From: an uncultured Opitutaceae bacterium
GTDB lineage: Bacteria > Verrucomicrobiota > Verrucomicrobiia > Opitutales > Opitutaceae
Assembly (NCBI GenBank): GCA_937902925.1
Contig: CALFNN010000030.1
Location: forward strand, 54,587-118,586
Length of the DNA: 64,000 nucleotides
Direction of reading: 5' to 3'
Within the stretch, counting starts at the first letter, position 1. Each line of letters starts with the position of its first letter. Position numbers and translations under genes: made by a program. The notes below the pieces were generated by a model, which was not told the origin of the DNA, made no database searches, and saw nothing but the letters and a program-made list of their open reading frames with translations. Below are positions 9,301 to 16,904 of this stretch, in pieces.

Positions 9301-10259
9301 GACGCTGTCACCAGGTTGCCGCCGAGCGTTGCGCGGTTGCGGATCTGCCGCGACGCGAACACCGCGAGCATCTTCGCCACGGACGGGTATTCGCCCGCCA
9401 GGCCTTCCTCGACCGCGGTGAGCGTCGCCGCCGCTCCGATCCGCCACGCGCCCGGCGTGGACTCGATTCGCGTCAACTCCGGCACGCCCTCGACGGAGAT
9501 CAGGGCGGGAAATTTTTTGAATTTCTTGTTCAGCTCGACGCCGATCTCCGTCGCACCCGCGACGAGCTTCGCGTGCGGATGGCGGCCCCGCAGCGCGAAG
9601 AGCTCCGCCAGCGAGGTCGGCCGGAAAAATCTCTCGCCCGCGCCGAGATAGGCCAGCGCGTCGGGCGGCGGCACGTCCTCGCGCAGCCGCCGCGCAAACC
9701 GGTCCGCCGCGTCCGTCTCCGGCGTTCGCTGCGCGAGCGCGGCCACCGCCGCGTCGCGAATCGGCCGGTAGCCGGTGCAGCGGCAAAGGTTGCCGCAGAG
9801 CTGGTCGTTGACCTGGCCGGGTTCCTTCACGTCGCCGCGGTAATACGCCTCGAACATCGACACCACGAAACCCGGCGTGCAATAGCCGCATTGCGAGCCG
9901 TAGTGCCCGACCATCGCCGCCTGCACGGGGTGCAACTTGTCCTCCGATGCCAGGCCCTCGACCGTGACGACCTCGCGCCCGGCGAACATCGGCAGCAGCG
10001 CGATGCAACTGTTGATCGCCCGATAGGCCGGCCGGCCCGCCGCGTCGCGTTCGACGAGCGCCACGGTGCAGGCGCCGCAATCGCCCTCCGCACAGCCGCA
10101 TTTGCTGCCCGTGCGCCCGGAAGTCCGCAGCCAGTCGAGCAACGTCGTCGTGGCCGGGACTCCCTCGACGAGCACCCGTTCGCCGTTGAGGGAAAACTCA
10201 AACGACTCGGTGGGCGCCGTGCCGATCGGGGCGGCGGAAAGGTTGCTCATGGGCCACAT
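6360..10259 (-). CDS. xdh: Xanthine dehydrogenase, single-chain form (2Fe-2S, FAD and Mo domains)
   Basis: A 1,299-residue enzyme oxidising hypoxanthine and xanthine to urate, of the fused eukaryote-like architecture, whereas many bacteria split it into XdhA/XdhB. Residues ~20-170 hold both [2Fe-2S] clusters: C56, C61, C64, C85 and C124, C127, C159, C161 (GYCTPGF, CGNLCRCTGYRP). Residues ~205-495 are the FAD domain (KLVAGATEIGVE, ATLGGN). Residues ~515-1299 are the molybdopterin part with GGGFGGKET, AFRGFGGPQG, GTEMGQGLNTK and the catalytic Glu in VGEPPLMLAF near the C-terminus. It is the last gene of the ureide operon, 56 bases after allE. An in-frame ATG at 10250 is an alternative start. 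An 8-bp inverted repeat (6363-6370/6377-6384) spans its stop codon. The XdhC insertion chaperone is not in the window. Confidence 0.95.
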   Translation of the reverse strand: MWPMSNLSAAPIGTAPTESFEFSLNGERVLVEGVPATTTLLDWLRTSGRTGSKCGCAEGDCGACTVALVERDAAGRPAYRAINSCIALLPMFAGREVVTVEGLASEDKLHPVQAAMVGHYGSQCGYCTPGFVVSMFEAYYRGDVKEPGQVNDQLCGNLCRCTGYRPIRDAAVAALAQRTPETDAADRFARRLREDVPPPDALAYLGAGERFFRPTSLAELFALRGRHPHAKLVAGATEIGVELNKKFKKFPALISVEGVPELTRIESTPGAWRIGAAATLTAVEEGLAGEYPSVAKMLAVFASRQIRNRATLGGNLVTASPIGDSAPVLLTLDASVVLASTLGERTVPLDGFFTGYRQTQLRPDEIMQEIVLPRGGVAKGFTRRVDFQKVSHRRELDISIVAGAFTVECDAGGVVRKARIAYGGVAAMPLRARRAEAALEGRTLAVAAKDVAEILRGEFKPIDDVRGSAEYRRGVIVSLWEKFVSGEASLAVDAPPAFTGSAPWPVEEASKQLRHESAVGHVTGRAHYVDDIAQQRPMLEVWPVMAPHARAKITRRDANGALAMPGIAAVLMAEDVPGQNNVGVSRHDETLFAADEVLYHGHIVALVAGESVAACRAAAALVQVEYEPLPPIVSIADAIAQNSFHTEPRLMKRGDCAKALAEAPHRLAGEFEFGGQEHFYLETQAAWAECGDDGDVTICSSTQHPSEIQAIVSEVLRLPRHKVVVQAPRMGGGFGGKETQGNTPAALVALAALKTGRPVRVQFDRDLDMALTGKRHPFYAKFEVGFDAEGKLLAVQADLVSDGGWSLDLSQPVLDRALFHIDNAYYLPAVRLTGKIAKTNVASNTAFRGFGGPQGMLVIEEIVDRVARTLRLPPEIVRERNLYRGMGRTNTTHYGEDVGDNRVQKMWRTVQDQAKFIDRRLEIAAWNRTHARVKRGLAVTPVKFGISFTLTHYNQAGALLHIYQDGTVQVNHGGTEMGQGLNTKILGVAMRELGLPAAAIRMMRTSTDKVPNTSATAASSGADLNGAAVRAACVTLRDRMKPVAAKLLAAAAVGGMRGDIKVDLTTGRSGGKGPADGAVAPEEQVRFEDGEVFLAHAPFVRVSFKQVAQQCYAERVSLSTTGYYATPGIHWDWKTVSGRPFAYYACGAAVAEVEVDGYTGMSRVRRVDIVHDVGNSLNPGVDRGQIEGGFVQGMGWLTSEELKWDPQGRLLTHSASTYQIPAISDAPMEFNITLMPDAANDKAVHGSKAVGEPPLMLAFSVREAIRDAVASFGQAGGQVPLASPATSEAVWRAIQGRIA

Positions 10260-10315
10260 CTATGCACGAACCATCCGCGGGCAACTCCCTTTGTCCTCCG
10301 GACCCGCTGCGCCGC

Positions 10316-11059
10316 CTACAGCGCGGCCCGATTCACATCCTTGTAATACAGGTAGCTCGCCGGCTCCTTCCCGATCGCGACAAACCACTGCGGGCAATAC
10401 GGCGCCATCCAGATCGCGTCGCCCGCGGCCACGGGATACCACGAATCCTCGAGCCGGTAAACGCCCTGGCCTGCCAGCATGATGAGCCCGTGCTCCATCA
10501 CGTGCGTCTCGACGAACGGCAGCGTCGCGCCCGGCTGGTAGGTGAAGATATTGACCGCCATGTCGAACGCCGGCTCGTCGGGCAAGAGCACCTGCAGCCG
10601 CGCGTCCGGATCGCCGAGGAACGGCTGCCCCTTGATCTTGGCGGCGTTGCCCGTGAACGACCGCGGCGCCATCGCGCCCGGCAGCGGGACAAATTTCTTT
10701 TGGAAGATCGTCAACTGCGTGCCGGCCTTCTGCGCGAAGACCTCGCACACCTGTCCGGCCGCCGAATAAAAAAATCCGCCCGCCGGGCAACGCTCCCGGC
10801 CGCCCGCCAGCATCAGCGTCGCCTCGCCGCTCATCACGTAGCCAAACGTCTCGACGTCCGCCTGACGGAAGGTCGCGCGCCCGCCCTTCTCGAACGTCAC
10901 GAGCAACTGGGCGAACTTCGCGCCCATCGCCTCGTTGATGAGGATGACCGTCTCCGCACCCGCGATTCCTGGCACGACGCTCTTCACGTGGCCGTCGGGT
11001 GCGAGCAGCGCGTGGCGCGCGGCGACGCGAGTGCGGGTGTGTCCGTAGGGAGAGCTCAT
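10316..11059 (-). CDS. allE: (S)-ureidoglycine aminohydrolase (bicupin)
   Basis: A 247-residue double cupin converting (S)-ureidoglycine to (S)-ureidoglycolate and ammonia. The C-terminal cupin has FVETHVMEHGLIM with E184, H186 and H190, and Q224 in PYCPQWF. The spacing of these four (2, 4, 34) is identical to that of the Mn ligands of the Arabidopsis enzyme as I recall them (E235, H237, H241, Q275), which is strong support. The product ends YYKDVNRAAL. The gene begins 7 bases after the allB stop (11067) in the same operon, so it acts immediately after allantoate hydrolysis in the pathway. Length matches family members (~260 residues). Confidence 0.93.
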   Translation of the reverse strand: MSSPYGHTRTRVAARHALLAPDGHVKSVVPGIAGAETVILINEAMGAKFAQLLVTFEKGGRATFRQADVETFGYVMSGEATLMLAGGRERCPAGGFFYSAAGQVCEVFAQKAGTQLTIFQKKFVPLPGAMAPRSFTGNAAKIKGQPFLGDPDARLQVLLPDEPAFDMAVNIFTYQPGATLPFVETHVMEHGLIMLAGQGVYRLEDSWYPVAAGDAIWMAPYCPQWFVAIGKEPASYLYYKDVNRAAL

Positions 11060-11066
11060 GGGAAAG

Positions 11067-12464
11067 TCAGCGATGTGGGGCGAGAAACTGACCGGGCGAA
11101 GGCAGGTTCGTCAACCGGCCATCGGCGTAGACGGCACAGCCGCGCACGTAGGTGTGCGTCACACGGGCCCGGCTTGTCCGCCCGACATAGGCGCTGATGC
11201 GGTGCCGCGTCCAGAGGTCGTCGGCCGCGATTTCCCGCTCCGGGCCGAACTTCACCAGCGAGAAATCGGCGTCGCGCCCCTCGGCCAGCTCGCCCTTGCG
11301 CGCATCGAGCCGGAAGCGACGCGCGACATTCCGCGCCAGCACGGCGGCGAGCACGGGCAGATCCTTTTCCGCCGACTTCGCGCATTCCGAAAACAACAGT
11401 TCGAATCCGTGCTGGCAGCCCGCGATCCCGCCCCAGACGGCGAACATGTTCGCCGAGTCTTTCATCTCGGGCCGCGACGGCGAGTGGTCCGAGCCCACGG
11501 TGTGAATCCGGCCGGCGCGCAGTTCCGTCCACAGGCCAAGCCGGCGTTTCTCGTCGCGCAGCGGCGGCGCGCATTTCGCGATCGGGCCGAGGCGGACGAC
11601 ATCCTTGTCGTTCAACAAGAGGTAATGCGGGCACGTCTCCGCCGTCACATCCACGCGCTGGTCGCGCGCCGCGGTGACCAGCGCGATGCCCTCGGGACTG
11701 CTCACGTGCACGATGTGCAGCGCGCAACCCGTCTCGCCCGCGAGTTCGAGCGCCGTCCGGATCGCGGCCAACTCCACCTCGACCGGCCGCGAGTCGAGCC
11801 AGGCGCGGGCGTTCGTGCGTCCCTTCGCCTTCTGCTCCGCGGTGAACTTCGCCGCGAGCGCTTCGTCCTCGGCGTGCACCGCGACGAGCAACCCGAGTTT
11901 TGCGGCACGCTTCATTCCCTCCCGCAGCGACGCTTCGTCGACCCGCGGAAAACTGTCGATGCCGCTGTTGCACATGAACGCCTTCAGTCCGATCGCACCC
12001 GCATCGCGCAGCCCGGCGAGCTTGTCGAGGTTGCCCGGCACGAGTCCGCCCCACAGTGCAAAATCCACGCACGACTTCTCCTCGGCGAGCGCCCGCTTTT
12101 CGCGCAGTCGCGCCGCATCGAGCACCGGCGGCTCGGAGTTGAGCGGCATGTCGAAGTAGCAGGTGCCGCCGCCCGCCGCGAGCGCCGCCGAGCCCGTCGC
12201 CAGCCCCTCCCAGTCGGCGCGACCGGGCTCGTTGAAATGCACATGGGCATCGACGATGCCGGGAAAAACATGACTGCCGCGGGCGTCCAGCGTGGCATCG
12301 GCGTCATCGGTAATCTTCGGCGCGACCTCCACGATTTTCCCCCGCATCACCCCGAAGTCCGCGCGCACGATGCCGTCGGGCGTGACCAATTTGCCGCCGC
12401 GGACGACGAGTTCGAGTCGCTCGGGTTCCGACGATTTTTTTGCGAATGCCGTGAAGCTTTTCAT
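11067..12464 (-). CDS. allB: Allantoinase
   Basis: A 465-residue amidohydrolase-superfamily enzyme hydrolysing allantoin to allantoate. The binuclear metal site is visible: H74 and H76 in DAHVHFNEPG, K161 in GLKAFMCNSG (the carboxylated lysine), H197 in VHAEDE, H253 in IVHVSSP and D326 in GSDHSPS. The hallmark ETCPHYL is at ~276-282. The start ATG (12464-12462) shares its A with the allC stop (TGATG), indicating translational coupling. The reading frame is open upstream to 12755, but that part is shadow of allC. It is of ordinary family length with no missing motif. Confidence 0.95.
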   Translation of the reverse strand: MKSFTAFAKKSSEPERLELVVRGGKLVTPDGIVRADFGVMRGKIVEVAPKITDDADATLDARGSHVFPGIVDAHVHFNEPGRADWEGLATGSAALAAGGGTCYFDMPLNSEPPVLDAARLREKRALAEEKSCVDFALWGGLVPGNLDKLAGLRDAGAIGLKAFMCNSGIDSFPRVDEASLREGMKRAAKLGLLVAVHAEDEALAAKFTAEQKAKGRTNARAWLDSRPVEVELAAIRTALELAGETGCALHIVHVSSPEGIALVTAARDQRVDVTAETCPHYLLLNDKDVVRLGPIAKCAPPLRDEKRRLGLWTELRAGRIHTVGSDHSPSRPEMKDSANMFAVWGGIAGCQHGFELLFSECAKSAEKDLPVLAAVLARNVARRFRLDARKGELAEGRDADFSLVKFGPEREIAADDLWTRHRISAYVGRTSRARVTHTYVRGCAVYADGRLTNLPSPGQFLAPHR

Positions 12465-13711
12465 CAAGTGTGTTTCCGGGCGAGCCGCTCGATGAAATCC
12501 ACCATCACGCGCAGCGCGACCTCGATGTCGGCCGGCGAGGCAAATTCGTCGGGATGGTGGCTCAATCCGTCGCGGCAACGGACAAACAGCATGGCCACCG
12601 GCGTGATGGCGGACATCACGACCGCATCGTGCCCGGCGCCGCTCACAAGTTCGGCGGGGCGCTTCTGCACTCTGCGCACACTGGCCGCCAGCAGCGCCGT
12701 CATCTCCGGTGAACATGCGACGGCACCGTTGTCCTGCGTCGGAGTCCATTCGCACGCGAGCTTCCGCCGGCGGGCGACCCGCTCCGCCGCCGCCAGGATT
12801 TTCGCCAGTGCCGCGCGCCGGTTTGCGTCATGCGGGTGGCGCACGTCGAGCGAAAGCGTGATCTCCCCCGGAATGACATTCGGCGCGCCCGGCGAGATCA
12901 CCAAGGTGCCCACCGTGGCGACCAGCGGCTTGCTCGCGCGCGCCAGTTCCTCGGCCAGCAGCACGATTTCCGAGGCACCCGCCAGCGCATCGCGCCGCAG
13001 CGCCATCGGTGTCGTCCCGGCATGCCCGGCCTGCCCGCGCAACGTCAACCGGCCCCGCGTCTGCCCGGCGATGGCCGAAACGACCCCGACCGAAAGATCT
13101 TTCTTCTCGAGCACCGGCCCCTGCTCGATGTGAACCTCGAGATAACCCAGCAGGCTGCTCCGCGGATGAGCGGGCTTGGGCAGCGAGAAGCCCTCACGGC
13201 TGCGCTTTTCGAGCGCCTCGCGCACGGTCACGCCCTTCGCGTCGCGCAAGCGCAGATCGCTCGCGCGCACCTGGCCGGTGTAGCCCTTGCTCCCGAGGTA
13301 AGCGCTCGCAAAGCGGACGCCTTCCTCTTCCGAAAACCCGATGACCTCGACCGCGAATGGCAGCGCCACCGCCCGCCGTCGTAAATCGGCGAGCGCCACG
13401 AGCGGCAGCAGGACGCCGAGGGCTCCGTCGAACCGGCCCGCATCGCGCACCGTGTCAAGGTGCGACCCGAGCAGGAGCGTCTTCAAGCCCGGCCGCGGGC
13501 CCTCGCGACGGCCGATGAGATTTCCCACCGCGTCCACGTGCGTGCGCAGGCCGGCGGAACGCATCCACCAATCGACCAGCGTATTCGCGCGCCGCATCGC
13601 CGGCGAAAGAAATGTGCGGGTCAGTTTTCTTGGTTCGTCGCTGATGCGTCCGAGTTCGTCGAGCCTGCGGACCAGCCGTTGGGTCGCGCGCGTGAGAGGA
13701 TCCGGTGTCAT
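12464..13711 (-). CDS. allC: Allantoate amidohydrolase (M20 family)
   Basis: A 415-residue Zn-dependent M20-type hydrolase. Residues include GSHLDTVRDAGRFDGALGV with metal ligands H84 and D95, the acidic pair in FSEEEGVRF, HIEQGPVLE, GQAGHAGTTPMALRRDA in the dimer/lid region, and SHHPDEFAS near the end. The family also contains N-carbamoyl-L-amino-acid hydrolases and beta-ureidopropionases. The position between uraH and allB makes allantoate the most likely substrate, giving ureidoglycine for AllE. ATG 13711 was chosen; a TTG at 13720 that overlaps the uraH stop is an alternative adding 3 residues. Confidence 0.92.
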   Translation of the reverse strand: MTPDPLTRATQRLVRRLDELGRISDEPRKLTRTFLSPAMRRANTLVDWWMRSAGLRTHVDAVGNLIGRREGPRPGLKTLLLGSHLDTVRDAGRFDGALGVLLPLVALADLRRRAVALPFAVEVIGFSEEEGVRFASAYLGSKGYTGQVRASDLRLRDAKGVTVREALEKRSREGFSLPKPAHPRSSLLGYLEVHIEQGPVLEKKDLSVGVVSAIAGQTRGRLTLRGQAGHAGTTPMALRRDALAGASEIVLLAEELARASKPLVATVGTLVISPGAPNVIPGEITLSLDVRHPHDANRRAALAKILAAAERVARRRKLACEWTPTQDNGAVACSPEMTALLAASVRRVQKRPAELVSGAGHDAVVMSAITPVAMLFVRCRDGLSHHPDEFASPADIEVALRVMVDFIERLARKHT

Positions 13712-13716
13712 GCGCT

Positions 13717-14082
13717 TCAACTGCCGCGATAGGTCTGATAGGCCCAGGGCGTTACCAGCAGCGGCACGTGGTAGGACGCGGAAGCGTCGGCAATGCCGAA
13801 ACGGACCGGCACTTGATCGAGGAATCTTTCCACGGGCTCGAGGCGCGCGGCACCCTGCAAGCGGGCGGCGAAGTAATCGCCGACAAAGAAAACAATTTCG
13901 TAGCTGCCCGTCGCCATCGCCGCCGCATCGAGCAGCGGCGCGTCGGTGCGGCCATCGGCATTGGTCGTGATCGTCTTCACGAGCGCGGGAGCCGCGTCGC
14001 GGCGCCAGAGTTCGATCTTCATGCCGGCGGCGGGGCGGCCGCAGGTGAGGTCGAGGACGTGGGTGCTGAGCTTGGCAGGCAT
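13717..14082 (-). CDS. uraH: 5-hydroxyisourate hydrolase (transthyretin-like)
   Basis: A 121-residue member of the transthyretin-related HIUase family that opens 5-hydroxyisourate to OHCU. It starts MPAKLSTHVLDLTCGRPAAG, with the N-terminal active-site His (H8), and ends in the family signature YQTYRGS. Full length for the family, and lacking any signal peptide, so cytosolic. The stop (13717-13719) lies 5 bases before the allC ATG. The larger open frame up to 14685 is a shadow over uraD. Its substrate must be supplied by a uricase, which is not present in this window. Confidence 0.95.
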   Translation of the reverse strand: MPAKLSTHVLDLTCGRPAAGMKIELWRRDAAPALVKTITTNADGRTDAPLLDAAAMATGSYEIVFFVGDYFAARLQGAARLEPVERFLDQVPVRFGIADASASYHVPLLVTPWAYQTYRGS

Positions 14083-14095
14083 GGATGAAGGTTGC

Positions 14096-14126
14096 CCACG
14101 GAAGACACGGAAGACACGGAAGAAAA
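14096..14126 (+). repeat. Three tandem 9-bp CACGGAAGA units between uraD and uraH
   Basis: Bases 14097-14123 are three perfect copies of CACGGAAGA inside the 86-bp gap between uraD and uraH. The rest of the gap (to 14168) shows no gene. Related CACGGAAGACACGG or ACGCGAAAGACGCG strings are, as I recall, common intergenic elements in Verrucomicrobia and Planctomycetes. The second example here is near 33,400. No function is known to me. Confidence 0.7.
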
Positions 14127-14168
14127 CTCGCTCCCCGGTTTCCTTGTTTTCGGCAAATTCCGGGGACG

Positions 14169-14678
14169 TCAGGTTCTCAAGGCGTCGTCGAGGCGGAGCC
14201 GGGCGATCTTTTCGATTTCGCCGAGCGCGGTCGCGAACTCGGCCTCGGGTGAATTGCCCACGCGCGACTGCATCGCGGCGAGGATGGCCGTCTTGTTGCT
14301 CAGGCGTGCACAAATGATAAAGGGGAAACCGAAGCGCGCGAGATAGGCCGCATTGAGCTTTTGAACCCCTTCGAGTTCGGCGATGGTGAGCTGGTTCAAG
14401 CCCGCGCTCGCCTGCTCGCGCGTGGACTCGGCCGTCAGCCGGTTCTGCTGCGCCAACCGTCCGGCGAGATCGGGGTGCGCGCGAATCAGCGCGAGCTGCC
14501 GCTCCCGCGGCGCCGCCCGCATCGTGGCGCAAAGTTCGGCGTGCAGGTGCGTCGGATCGCGAAACGGCCGCTTCGGCCACGTCTCTTCCGCGACCCACGG
14601 CGAGTGCTCGAAAAGGTGGCCGAGCGCCGCGGTGAAAGCCGCGCGGTCGAGCGCGTTGAGCTGGTCGAGGTTCGGCAT
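14169..14678 (-). CDS. uraD: OHCU decarboxylase
   Basis: A 169-residue 2-oxo-4-hydroxy-4-carboxy-5-ureidoimidazoline decarboxylase producing (S)-allantoin. The catalytic His (H68) is in the family signature RAHPDLAG, followed by the REQASAGL helix and the substrate-site stretch YLARFGFPFIICA. Length is normal. It is the second gene of the operon, its ATG (14678-14676) lying 3 bases after the aceB stop at 14682. With uraH it makes up the two steps after urate oxidation. Confidence 0.95.
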   Translation of the reverse strand: MPNLDQLNALDRAAFTAALGHLFEHSPWVAEETWPKRPFRDPTHLHAELCATMRAAPRERQLALIRAHPDLAGRLAQQNRLTAESTREQASAGLNQLTIAELEGVQKLNAAYLARFGFPFIICARLSNKTAILAAMQSRVGNSPEAEFATALGEIEKIARLRLDDALRT

Positions 14679-14681
14679 CCC

Positions 14682-16271
14682 TCAAGGGAGCAATTCATAC
14701 GCCGGCAGCGAGAGGAACTCGTCGAACGTCTCGCTCTTCGACATGCGCATGAAGAGCTCGACCGCATCCTTGAAATGCCCGCCATCGTAACGCTCGTCGC
14801 CGTATTCGGTGCGAATCTTCGTCAGTTCGTCGGCGAGGAGCTGGTCGTAGAGTTCCGCGGTGATCTTCCGGCCGTCGTCGAGCTTCGCCCCGTAACGCAG
14901 CCACTGCCAGAGTTGCGAGCGCGAGATCTCCGACGTCGCGAGGTCCTCCATCAGGTTGTGGATCGGCTCGGCCCCGGAGCCGCCCAGCCACGCCTCGAGG
15001 TAACGCACCCCGACGTGGAGATTCCAGCGGACGCCGCCCTCCGTGATCGGGCCGCTCAGCGGGACGAGCAGGTCGGCCGCGGTGATTTTCACGTCGTGGG
15101 TGACGTTGAGTTGATTCGGACCCTTCATCTGGCCGGCGAACGCCTCGAGCGCGGTTGCGACAAGTCCCGGGTGCGCGACCCACGTGCCGTCGTGACCGTC
15201 GCGCGCCTCGCGCTCCTTGTCGGCGCGGACCTTGGCGAGCGCCGCCTCGTTCGCGGCGGGGTTTTGCTTGATCGGAATCTGTGCCGCCATCCCGCCCATC
15301 GCATACGCGCCGTGGCGGTGGCAGACATTGATCACGTGCAGGCAGTAGGCGCGCATGAACGGCACCGTCATCGTGATCAGCGCGCGGTCGGGAAACACAT
15401 ACTCGGGCCGGTTCCGAAATTTTTTGACGACGCTGAAAATGTAGTCCCAGCGTCCGCAGTTGAGGCCCGACGCGTGCTCGCGCAGCTCGTAGAGAATCTC
15501 CTCGCACTCGAACGCGCCGAGGATCGTCTCGATCAGCACCGTCACCCGCACGCTGCCGCGCGGCACGCCGAGCGCCGCCTGCGCGTGGAGGAAGACGTCG
15601 TTCCACAACCGCGCCTCGAGGTGGCTCTCCATTTTCGGGAGGTAGAAATAGGGCCCGCTGCCGCGCGCGAGGAGTTCCCTCGCGTTGTGGAAAAAGTAAA
15701 GGCCCCAGTCGAAGAGCGACGCGGACACCCGGCGACCATCGCGCAGCACGTGTTTCTCCTCCATGTGCCAGCCGCGCGGGCGCGCCACGATCGTCGCGGT
15801 CTTTTCGCGGAGCATGTAGGCTTTGCCCTCGGGACTGCGGTAGTTGATCGTGCGGCGCACGGCATCGCGCATGTTGATCTGGCCCTCGATCGCGTTTTCC
15901 CACGTGGGCGAATTGGCATCCTCGAAATCGGCCATCCAGCACTGCGCGCCGGAGTTCAGCGCGTTGATCGCCATCTTCCGGTCGACCGGGCCGGTGATTT
16001 CGGTCCGCCGGTCGAGCAGGTCGGCCGGCGGCGGCGGCACGCGCCAGTCGCCGCCGCGAATCGCCGCGGTCTCGGGCAGAAAATGCGGCAACTGGCCCGC
16101 GTCGATCTCGCGCTGGCGCTCGGCCCGCCGGGCGAGGAGTTCCTGGCGCCGCACGCCGAAGCGCGCGTCAAGGTCCGCCACGAAGCGGCACGCCTCGGGC
16201 GTGAGAATGTCCGCGTAGCGCGGGTTCATCGGCCCGACAATTTCGAGGCCTTCGATGACAGTGGGTTTCAT
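14682..16271 (-). CDS. aceB: Malate synthase A
   Basis: A 529-residue malate synthase (glyoxylate + acetyl-CoA to malate + CoA), similar in size to E. coli AceB. Visible family blocks are the [14 protein letters not shown] stretch (~112-125), [44 protein letters not shown], and the C-terminal [10 protein letters not shown] and [13 protein letters not shown]. It is the first gene of the minus-strand ureide operon. Its place there makes sense because ureidoglycolate breakdown releases glyoxylate. No isocitrate lyase is seen nearby, which supports a ureide role over a classical glyoxylate shunt. Confidence 0.95.
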   Translation of the reverse strand: MKPTVIEGLEIVGPMNPRYADILTPEACRFVADLDARFGVRRQELLARRAERQREIDAGQLPHFLPETAAIRGGDWRVPPPPADLLDRRTEITGPVDRKMAINALNSGAQCWMADFEDANSPTWENAIEGQINMRDAVRRTINYRSPEGKAYMLREKTATIVARPRGWHMEEKHVLRDGRRVSASLFDWGLYFFHNARELLARGSGPYFYLPKMESHLEARLWNDVFLHAQAALGVPRGSVRVTVLIETILGAFECEEILYELREHASGLNCGRWDYIFSVVKKFRNRPEYVFPDRALITMTVPFMRAYCLHVINVCHRHGAYAMGGMAAQIPIKQNPAANEAALAKVRADKEREARDGHDGTWVAHPGLVATALEAFAGQMKGPNQLNVTHDVKITAADLLVPLSGPITEGGVRWNLHVGVRYLEAWLGGSGAEPIHNLMEDLATSEISRSQLWQWLRYGAKLDDGRKITAELYDQLLADELTKIRTEYGDERYDGGHFKDAVELFMRMSKSETFDEFLSLPAYELLP

Positions 16272-16344
16272 CGGCGCGGAGCGTGGTAATACGATTGTCA
16301 GGTGTCAGCACGATATTCACGCTCGGCGCCCTTCCCACTTTCCC
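16272..16344. promoter_or_regulatory. Divergent promoter region between aceB operon and guaD
   Basis: The 73-bp gap separates two divergent transcription units of purine use, so it must hold both promoters unless they lie inside the genes. It contains a directly repeated TGTCAGGTGTCAG (around 16306-16319) that could be part of an operator. On the minus strand a CTGACA-like -35 is followed by TATT-rich sequence, but the match is weak. No specific regulator is encoded next to it. Confidence 0.4.
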
Positions 16345-16815
16345 ATGAGTCACGAATCCTTCATGCGCGAGGCGATCAAGCTGGCCGAGGACGGCATGCG
16401 CGGCGGTCGCGGCGGTCCGTTCGGCTGCGTCGTCGTCCGGCGCGGCGAGATCGTCGGCCGCGGGCACAACCGCGTGACGTCGACCAACGACCCGACCGCG
16501 CACGCCGAGGTCACCGCGATCCGCGACGCCTGCGCCACGCTGGAGACGTTCCAGCTCGCCGACTGCGAACTCTACACGAGCTGCGAACCGTGCCCGATGT
16601 GCCTGGCTGCGATCTACTGGGCGCGCATCCCGACCGTGTTCTACGGCAACACGCGCGCCGACGCGGCCGCCATCGGCTTCGACGACGACTTCATCTACCA
16701 ACAAATTCCGCTGCCCCCCGAGCAACGCACCGTCGCGATGGAACCGCTGCTGCGCCAGGAGGCCAGGGTGGCATTTGCCGAGTGGTCGAAGAAGTCCGAC
16801 AAGGTTCGGTATTGA
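16345..16815 (+). CDS. guaD: Guanine deaminase (CDA fold)
   Basis: A 156-residue deaminase converting guanine to xanthine, the XDH substrate. The zinc site residues are H53 and E55 in TAHAEVTAIRD and C83 and C86 in EPCPMCLAA. These numbers and the total length (156) match the small Bacillus subtilis GuaD as I recall it. The ATG at 16345 begins MSHESFMREAIKLAEDG. A tRNA adenosine deaminase would be the main alternative, but the C-terminal FIYQQIPLP and AFAEWSKKSDKVRY and the operon context favour guanine deaminase. It is divergent from the ureide operon. Confidence 0.92.
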   Translation: MSHESFMREAIKLAEDGMRGGRGGPFGCVVVRRGEIVGRGHNRVTSTNDPTAHAEVTAIRDACATLETFQLADCELYTSCEPCPMCLAAIYWARIPTVFYGNTRADAAAIGFDDDFIYQQIPLPPEQRTVAMEPLLRQEARVAFAEWSKKSDKVRY

Positions 16816-16820
16816 GCGTG

Positions 16821-16840
16821 ACCCCAGCCGTTTTCTGGGG
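16821..16840 (+). terminator. Small hairpin after guaD
   Basis: CCCCAG (16822-16827) and CTGGGG (16835-16840) form a perfect 6-bp stem with a CCGTTTT loop, 6 bases after the guaD stop. There is no T tract behind it, so it is at best a weak or Rho-assisted terminator or a processing hairpin. The remaining bases to 16904 carry an AT-rich patch (GTTATTTAACTG) that could belong to the promoter of the next gene. Confidence 0.3.
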
Positions 16841-16904
16841 AAATCGCCGGTCCTCCGAAAAAGATACTGGCGTTATTTAACTGGGGGCTTTGCCTTTTGC
16901 GGGC

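Noticed and set aside
7932..10346. Plus-strand 804-codon frame antisense to xdh
   Set aside because: Arg/His-rich shadow of a highly conserved gene on the other strand.
14096..14126. CACGGAAGA triplet considered as a CRISPR or VNTR locus
   Set aside because: Only three 9-bp units with no spacers and not long enough for a CRISPR repeat.
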